Program-made: the position numbers and the translations under genes
Source: Micromonospora sonchi
GTDB taxonomy: Bacteria; Actinomycetota; Actinomycetes; Mycobacteriales; Micromonosporaceae
DNA: 64,000 nt
Assembly (NCBI RefSeq): GCF_014646235.1
Contig: NZ_BMNB01000025.1
Location: 30,191 to 94,190 of the forward strand
Reading direction: 5' to 3'
Shown here: piece by piece, positions 59,175 to 64,000 of the stretch
Numbering within the stretch: position 1 is the first letter of the stretch
How the letters are laid out: every line of letters starts with the position of its first letter
The notes under the pieces: model-generated
The model's database searches: none
Seen by the model: only the letters and a program-made list of their open reading frames with translations
What the model was told of the DNA's origin: nothing

Positions 59175-59613
59175 CCACCGGGCGGGCCGCGCCGGCCCTG
59201 CTGATCGAGTACGGCGCCGGCGCGGCCTGCGGTTTTGCGCCGCCGGCCGACCTGGCCTGCGAGTGCCTCGTCTTTGATTCGGCAGCTGTGCATCCTCGAC
59301 GCTCCCAGCTTTGCTGGCCTGCCACGGCATCAAAGGCGAGGTCGTCGCGCTGCGTCTCTACGGTCGCTCGGCCCTTTTCGGCGTCAGCGCCGCTGTCACC
59401 GGCCGAAGTCGTCGAGCCGGTGGTGAACCTCGGTCGCCTTCGGGCGCCACCTTATTGGCTGCCCGCGCCCGCAAGCCGCACTCGCCTGCTGGCCGAAAGG
59501 TGGTGCGCACTTCTTGACAAGCGACTCGGCGACGCTCATGCTCTGAGCGGAGAATGCACACAGGCGTGCTCTATTTACACAGCGGTCTGGCAGCCGCGGG
59601 TGGGAGAGTTGAC
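59175..59613. other. 440-base gap inside the mhp operon
   Basis: Between mhpE and mhpC. Frames on both strands look like noise; a plus frame 'SQLCWPATASKARSSRCVST' has no match. No terminator with T-run was seen, so read-through or a separate promoter for mhpCAB may apply. Confidence 0.45.
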
Positions 59614-60483
59614 ATGGCCGAGCGCGAGTTCACCAGCGTCTGGTCGGATCTGAACCGGGTCGAGTTCAGCCAGGGTTTTCTGCAAGCCGGGCCGTACCGT
59701 ACGCGTTACCTGCGCGCCGGGGATCCGTCCAAGCCTCTGCTGCTCCTGCTGCACGGGATCACCGGGCACGCCGAGGCGTACGCGCGTAACCTGCGAAGCC
59801 ACAGCGAGCACTTCAACACCTACGCCATCGACTTCATCGGGCACGGATACTCCAGCAAGCCGGAGCACCCGCTGGAGATCCGGCACTACATCGACCAGCT
59901 GCTGCACGTTCTGGACGCGCTCGGCGCAGACCGGGCATCGCTGTCGGGGGAATCGCTCGGCGGCTGGGTGACCGCCCGCTTCGCGCAGCTGCACCCCGAC
60001 CGGGTCAACCGCATCGTGCTGAACACCATGGGCGGCACGATGGCCAACCCGAAGGTGATGGAGCGGCTCTACACGCTGTCGATGCAGGCCGCGGAGGACC
60101 CGAGCTGGGAGCGGGTCAAGGCGCGGCTGGAGTGGCTGATGGCCGACCCGTCGATGGTGACCGACGACCTGATCAAGACGCGGCAAATGATCTTCCAGCA
60201 GCCGGACTGGCCGATGGCCTGCCGGATGAACATGGCCCTACAGGACCTCGAGACCCGCAAGCGCAACATGCTCTCCGACGACGACCTGCGCGCCATCACC
60301 GCCGAGGCTCTGGTCATCTGGACGACGAAGGACCCGTCCGGCCCCGTCGACGAGGGGCGGCGGATCGCCGATCTGCTGCCCAACGGGCGACTGGCCGTCA
60401 TCGAGAACGCCGGCCACTGGCCCCAGTACGAGCAGACCGAGCAGTTCAACCAGATCCACCTCGACTTCCTGCTCGGGCGCTGA
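59614..60483 (+). CDS. mhpC: 2-hydroxy-6-oxonona-2,4-dienedioate hydrolase
   Basis: 289 aa. 'PLLLLLHGITGHAEAYARNL', 'YAIDFIGHGYSSKPEHPLEI', nucleophile Ser in 'LSGESLGGWVTARFAQLHPD', Asp in 'WTTKDPSGPVDEGRRIADLL', His in 'NAGHWPQYEQTEQFNQ'. C-C bond hydrolase cutting the meta-cleavage product to 2-hydroxypenta-2,4-dienoate and succinate. ATG 59614 follows GGGAGAGTTGAC; an earlier in-frame ATG (59554) lacks one. Paralogue of the hydrolase at 49048. Confidence 0.92.
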   Translation: MAEREFTSVWSDLNRVEFSQGFLQAGPYRTRYLRAGDPSKPLLLLLHGITGHAEAYARNLRSHSEHFNTYAIDFIGHGYSSKPEHPLEIRHYIDQLLHVLDALGADRASLSGESLGGWVTARFAQLHPDRVNRIVLNTMGGTMANPKVMERLYTLSMQAAEDPSWERVKARLEWLMADPSMVTDDLIKTRQMIFQQPDWPMACRMNMALQDLETRKRNMLSDDDLRAITAEALVIWTTKDPSGPVDEGRRIADLLPNGRLAVIENAGHWPQYEQTEQFNQIHLDFLLGR

Positions 60484-60504
60484 GGCCGAAAGGACGGCAC
60501 AGGC

Positions 60505-62238
60505 ATGACGACGCGACCGGTGGACACCGACGTTCTCGTGGTCGGGGCGGGGCCCGTAGGGCTCATGCTCGCCAACCTGCTGGGCAGGTATGGAAGGCGA
60601 GTCACCGTCATCGAGGCGCGCAGCGAGCTGATCGACTATCCCCGCGGCGTGGGGATGGACGACGAGTCGTTCCGCACGATCCAGACCATCGGCCTGGTCG
60701 ACCAGATCGCGCAGCACACGGTGCCGCAGCACATCGTGCGGCTGGTCAACGGCAAGGGCCAGATGCTGGTCGTCAACAACCCCACCACCGACGAGTTCGG
60801 CTGGCCACGCAAGCACGGCTTCGTGCAGCCACTGGTCGACCGTGAGCTGCTCGCGGGACTGGACCGCTTCCATTCAGTGGACACGCACTTCGGCCACCAG
60901 TTGGTGGACCTCGAAGAACGCGACGACCACGTCTGCGCCGTCGTCTCCGTCCTGGCTGGGGAGAAGGTCGTCGACACGCGGACGATCCGCGCGCGATACG
61001 TCGTCGGCTGCGAGGGCGGCCGCTCCTTCACCCGCACCTGGATGGGCATGGGCTTCGAAGGGCAGTCGCCGTCGACCCGCTGGCTGGTCATCGACGTGGC
61101 CAATGACCCGCTGGGTACGCCGAACGTCTACCTCGGCGCCGATCCGCGCCGGCCGTACGTGTCGATCGGCTTGCCGCACGCGATCCGGCGCTGGGAATTC
61201 ATGCTGTTCGAGGACGAGCCGACCGAGTTGGTCGAGTCACCCGCGTTTCTCGCGAAGATGCTCGAGCGGCACGTGCCCGACCCCACGGCACTCGATGTCA
61301 TCGGCCAGCGTGTCTTCACTCACCACGGCCGCATCGCCACCAGCTTCCGCAAGGGTCGGGTGCTCATCGCCGGCGACGCCGCCCACCTGATGCCGGTGTG
61401 GCTCGGCCAGGGCTGGAACTCCGGCATCCGCGACGCGACCAACCTGGCGTGGAAGCTAACCGCCGTACTGCGAGGCGCCGCCGACGACACGCTGCTCGAC
61501 ACCTACGATGTCGAGCGGCGCGGCCACGCCAAGGCGATGATCGACCTGAACATGACTGCTGGGTCCATCATGAAGGCGGACCGGAAGCTCGGCCTCGTGC
61601 GGGACTTCGCTGCGGGCGCGCTCAACATCGTCCCGTCGGTCAAGAGCTACTTCACCGACATGCGTTTCAAGCCGATGCCCCGCTATTCCCGCGGGGTCGT
61701 CGTCGACCAGAACGACCGCACACCCGGGTCGGCCGTGGCGCGCATCGCCCAGCGTCTCCTGCCGATGGTCGACGCCCCCAACGACGCCTCACCGGTGGGC
61801 ATCCAGTTCATCCAGCCGCGGGTACGCACCTCCGAGCATCCCGACGTGCTTCTCGACGACGTCATCGGCGACTGGTGGACGATCGCCGCCTGGGGCAACA
61901 ATCCTTCGCGGCTGCTGTCGTCGGCCGATCTGGAGGACGTCGAGGCGCTCGGGGTGCGGCTGGTGTGCTTCGTACCCGAGCCGCAGCGGGCCTGGGCGGA
62001 GCGCGAGTACGCCCAGTCGCCCGTACCCGTCACCGTGGTCGGTGACCCGACCGGCCGGCTCAAGGAGTGGTTCGACGACCGGCCGCTCAGTGTGATCTTC
62101 CTGCGGCCCGACCGGTTCGTCGCGGCCGCCTGCCTGGCTCAGGAGGCGTCCAGCACGTGGCACGCCGTCCTGGCCGCCACCTCCTACGTTCGCAAGGGAG
62201 CCGGCGATGCCCGTAGCACTCGTCTGCATGTCGCATAG
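60505..62238 (+). CDS. mhpA: 3-(3-hydroxyphenyl)propionate hydroxylase, FAD-dependent
   Basis: 577 aa group A flavoprotein monooxygenase. 'DVLVVGAGPVGLMLANLLGR' (GxGxxG), 'DPTALDVIGQRVFTHHGRIA', 'GRVLIAGDAAHLMPVWLGQG' (GD motif) and 'WNSGIRDATNLAWKLTAVL' match MhpA/OhpB. C-terminal thioredoxin-like extension to full MhpA length. It adds a hydroxyl ortho to the ring OH with NADH and O2, giving the 2,3-diol for MhpB. AAAGGACGG upstream; its 3' end overlaps mhpB by 32 bases. Confidence 0.93.
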   Translation: MTTRPVDTDVLVVGAGPVGLMLANLLGRYGRRVTVIEARSELIDYPRGVGMDDESFRTIQTIGLVDQIAQHTVPQHIVRLVNGKGQMLVVNNPTTDEFGWPRKHGFVQPLVDRELLAGLDRFHSVDTHFGHQLVDLEERDDHVCAVVSVLAGEKVVDTRTIRARYVVGCEGGRSFTRTWMGMGFEGQSPSTRWLVIDVANDPLGTPNVYLGADPRRPYVSIGLPHAIRRWEFMLFEDEPTELVESPAFLAKMLERHVPDPTALDVIGQRVFTHHGRIATSFRKGRVLIAGDAAHLMPVWLGQGWNSGIRDATNLAWKLTAVLRGAADDTLLDTYDVERRGHAKAMIDLNMTAGSIMKADRKLGLVRDFAAGALNIVPSVKSYFTDMRFKPMPRYSRGVVVDQNDRTPGSAVARIAQRLLPMVDAPNDASPVGIQFIQPRVRTSEHPDVLLDDVIGDWWTIAAWGNNPSRLLSSADLEDVEALGVRLVCFVPEPQRAWAEREYAQSPVPVTVVGDPTGRLKEWFDDRPLSVIFLRPDRFVAAACLAQEASSTWHAVLAATSYVRKGAGDARSTRLHVA

Positions 62239-63145
62239 CCCGCTGCTCGACTTCGTCGAGCCGGCGGCCGACGTCCGTGCCGCCGTCGACGCCGCCTTCC
62301 AGCAGGCGCGCGCCTTCGCCGCCGATTTCGACCCAACCCTGGTCGTGTCGTTCGCGCCCGACCACTACAACGGCTTCTTCTACGATCTGATGCCGCCGTT
62401 CTGCGTCGGCTACGAAGCCACTGCGGTGGGCGATTACGGCAGTCAGGCCGGCCCGCTGCGGGTGCCCGGGGAACTGGCGGAGTCTCTCGCCCAGCATGTG
62501 CTCAACCAGGACGTCGACATCGCCATCTCCCGACGGATGGAGGTCGACCATGGCGCGGTCCAGCCGTTGGAGATCCTTTTCGGCGACATCACCGCGCGGC
62601 CGGTAGTGCCGGTGTTCGTCAACGGCGTCGCCCGGCCCTTCGCCCCGATGCGCCGAGTGCGCCGGATGGGGGCGGCGATCGGGAAGTACCTCGCCACGCT
62701 CGACGAGCGGGTCCTGGTCATCGGATCGGGCGGCCTGTCCCACGATCCGCCGGTACCGCAGTGGGCTACGGCTCACGACGCCCAGCGCGCCATGCTTCTC
62801 AACGGCCGCCATCCCACCGACGAGGCGCGAGCGGCCCGCCAGCAACGAGTGATCGAGGCGGCGCGGCAGTTCGCGGCGGGCACGGCCACGATCAGGGATC
62901 TCAACCCCGACTGGGACCAGCGGTTCATGGACCTGTGCGCGTCGGGCGACCTGGCAGCGGCCGATGCCCTGACTCCCGAGGCCATGGCCGAGGAGGCCGG
63001 AAACTCGGCGCACGAGGTTCGCACCTGGGTGGCCGCGTTCAGTGCCTTGCGCGCGGTCGGCACCTACACGGTGGATTACCGGTTCTACCGCCCCATTCCG
63101 GAGTTCATCGCCGGTTTCGGGCTGATGACCGCCCACATCGGCTGA
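62207..63145 (+). CDS. mhpB: 2,3-dihydroxyphenylpropionate 1,2-dioxygenase
   Basis: 312 aa, LigB-type (class III) extradiol dioxygenase. 'PVALVCMSHSPLLDFVEPAA' (first His), 'SFAPDHYNGFFYDLMPPFC', 'MEVDHGAVQPLEILFG' (catalytic His) and 'IGSGGLSHDPPVPQW' (His) follow MhpB. It opens the 2,3-diol ring between C1 and C2. Last gene of the operon; overlap with mhpA suggests coupling. Confidence 0.95.
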   Translation: MPVALVCMSHSPLLDFVEPAADVRAAVDAAFQQARAFAADFDPTLVVSFAPDHYNGFFYDLMPPFCVGYEATAVGDYGSQAGPLRVPGELAESLAQHVLNQDVDIAISRRMEVDHGAVQPLEILFGDITARPVVPVFVNGVARPFAPMRRVRRMGAAIGKYLATLDERVLVIGSGGLSHDPPVPQWATAHDAQRAMLLNGRHPTDEARAARQQRVIEAARQFAAGTATIRDLNPDWDQRFMDLCASGDLAAADALTPEAMAEEAGNSAHEVRTWVAAFSALRAVGTYTVDYRFYRPIPEFIAGFGLMTAHIG

Positions 63146-63502
63146 GCCTCGATCCGTCAGCGGTTTCCGTCGCCCGGACTTCTACGGGCCGGCCTGGCTC
63201 CCGTCGCGGCGCTCGCCGGTTGACATCTGATGGATCGGTCAGTCGTCGCCGGTGCCGCTCAGCGCGGTGACCCGCAGCTCCGGACGAGGAGCGTGGCGCC
63301 AGAAGTGGGCTGAAGATCCTCCTTCAAGCGGCGCCTCAAGGAGTTCGCCCCCTGATGCGACGAGGCCGCCGTCCCGCTATTTTTTCGGCACGGTCCCCGC
63401 TCAAAGACTGAAAACTTCGAAGGTGCGTGGCGACGGTGATGGCCACGGGGGCTGCGGTCCGCACGAGTAAGGTTGTCTCGTACGCCGACTGCGGCGGTCC
63501 CG
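63146..63502. other. 357-base gap after mhpB
   Basis: No gene or convincing terminator. It marks the right end of the catabolic island before the broken TetR gene. Confidence 0.4.
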
Positions 63503-63896
63503 CTACGTGCCCCTGCGTGTAAAGGCGGCCAGGACCGTCTCAGAGATGAGACGCGGAGCGTCTGCAGGACCCAGTCGCCCCTTGGCTACATCGATGGTCG
63601 CGCCCGTGCATGATGTGGTGCAGGACGCTGGTCAGCCAACTGGCTGGGAGATCGGCTCGGAAGACGCCTTCGGACTGGCCGCGGCGGATCAGGTCGTCGA
63701 CTCGCTGTGCGGGTTTCGCGTGGAGTTCCTGCACGCGTCCGGGGGGCAGCGATGCCTGTGCCGCCTCGAGGACGGCGCTTGACTGGGCGATCAGCAGCCA
63801 GCTCGATCCGATCAGAACGCTCAGCGCGTCACGCGGGTAGCCCGTGAGGTCGAGGCGGGCCAAGACCTTCTCTCTGTCCCGCACCGGGTTTGATGG
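63503..63896 (-). pseudogene. TetR-family regulator, N-terminus lost and frameshifted
   Basis: The minus strand encodes a TetR C-terminal domain: 'REKVLARLDLTGYPRDALSV', 'LIGSSWLLIAQSSAVLEAAQ', 'LPPGRVQELHAKPAQRVDDL', 'IRRGQSEGVFRADLPASWLT', 'SVLHHIMHG'. One extra G near 63612 shifts the frame; in the next frame it continues 'ATIDVAKGRLGPADAPRLIS' and 'ETVLAAFTRRGT' to TAG at 63503. The HTH half is gone: at about 63890 the sequence changes to the IS3-type element. It was probably a regulator for a gene outside the window. Confidence 0.7.
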
Positions 63897-64000
63897 AGAC
63901 ATCGAAACCTGGGAGGAACACCAGCGATGCCTGCCCCGAAGAAGTACCCCGATGAGTTGCGTGAGCGTGCGACCCGGTTGGCGGTCGAGGCCCGCCGGGA
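63890..64000 (+). mobile_element. IS3-family element, left end (cut by window edge)
   Basis: Starts near 'tgatggagacatcg' at the point where the TetR frame ends and runs past the window. Contains the start of the transposase OrfA gene. Confidence 0.6.
63927..64000 (+). CDS. IS3-family transposase OrfA, N-terminal part
   Basis: 24 codons visible before the edge: 'MPAPKKYPDELRERATRLAV' then EARR. This is the standard start of IS3-type OrfA HTH proteins in actinomycetes. GGGAGGA lies 9 bases before the ATG. Incomplete only because the window ends. Confidence 0.8.
   Translation, partial: MPAPKKYPDELRERATRLAVEARR

Overview
The window is high-GC DNA with actinobacterial gene content. Typical features are an AAA+ protein with a beta-helix, WYL and MerR regulators, a HTH_42 winged-helix protein, VapBC, IS110/IS21/IS3 elements, IclR/TetR-controlled aromatic catabolism, and frequent GTG starts with purine-rich ribosome binding sites. 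A Micromonosporaceae- or Streptomyces-like actinomycete is likely; the species cannot be named from the sequence alone. No rRNA, intact tRNA or CRISPR array was seen.

Left region, about 1-34.6 kb, is an accessory graveyard. Working genes (beta-helix/AAA+ ATPase, cold-shock protein and DEAD-box helicase, epoxide hydrolase with a divergent WYL regulator, TetR-regulated pairs, VOC proteins, small hypotheticals) are mixed with decayed ones. Frameshifted or truncated genes include a GNAT, VapB/VapC, a metallophosphoesterase, DUF4240, DUF4265, a beta-propeller membrane protein split by an intact IS110, a LuxR-type regulator, an IS21 IstA, an IS110 remnant and a tyrosine-integrase scrap. A dispersed repeat links much of this debris. 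One side (P-arm like) occurs four times. The other side (P'-arm like) carries five decanucleotide iterons and also occurs four times. In one copy the P' side is joined exactly at the 7-nt anticodon loop to the 3' half of a tRNA-Val(CAC). I read these as attachment-site remains of integrative elements that use this tRNA.

Right region, about 35-63.1 kb, is an intact catabolic island with no detected frameshifts. On the minus strand lie a nitrate/sulfonate/taurine-type ABC importer, a glutaryl-CoA-dehydrogenase-like enzyme, two aldehyde dehydrogenases and a CaiB-type CoA transferase, with an IclR regulator and a rare tandem TetR fusion beside them. A second minus-strand operon (MmgE/PrpD, one-domain extradiol dioxygenase, alpha/beta hydrolase, HpaH hydratase, HpaI aldolase, AhpD/CMD protein) diverges from a two-component flavin monooxygenase of the C1/C2 4-hydroxyphenylacetate hydroxylase type. 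Downstream on the plus strand are two IclR regulators and a complete mhp operon in the order mhpD-F-E-C-A-B, for 3-(3-hydroxyphenyl)propionate breakdown.

Taken together, the first operon looks like a homoprotocatechuate meta-cleavage pathway lacking a recognisable HpaF/HpaG. It has a C-C hydrolase that could release formate directly and feed HpaH/HpaI, giving pyruvate and succinate semialdehyde, which the succinate-semialdehyde dehydrogenase would consume. This hydrolytic shortcut is the main candidate for an undescribed pathway variant here. At the right edge an IS3-family element adjoins the remains of a TetR gene.
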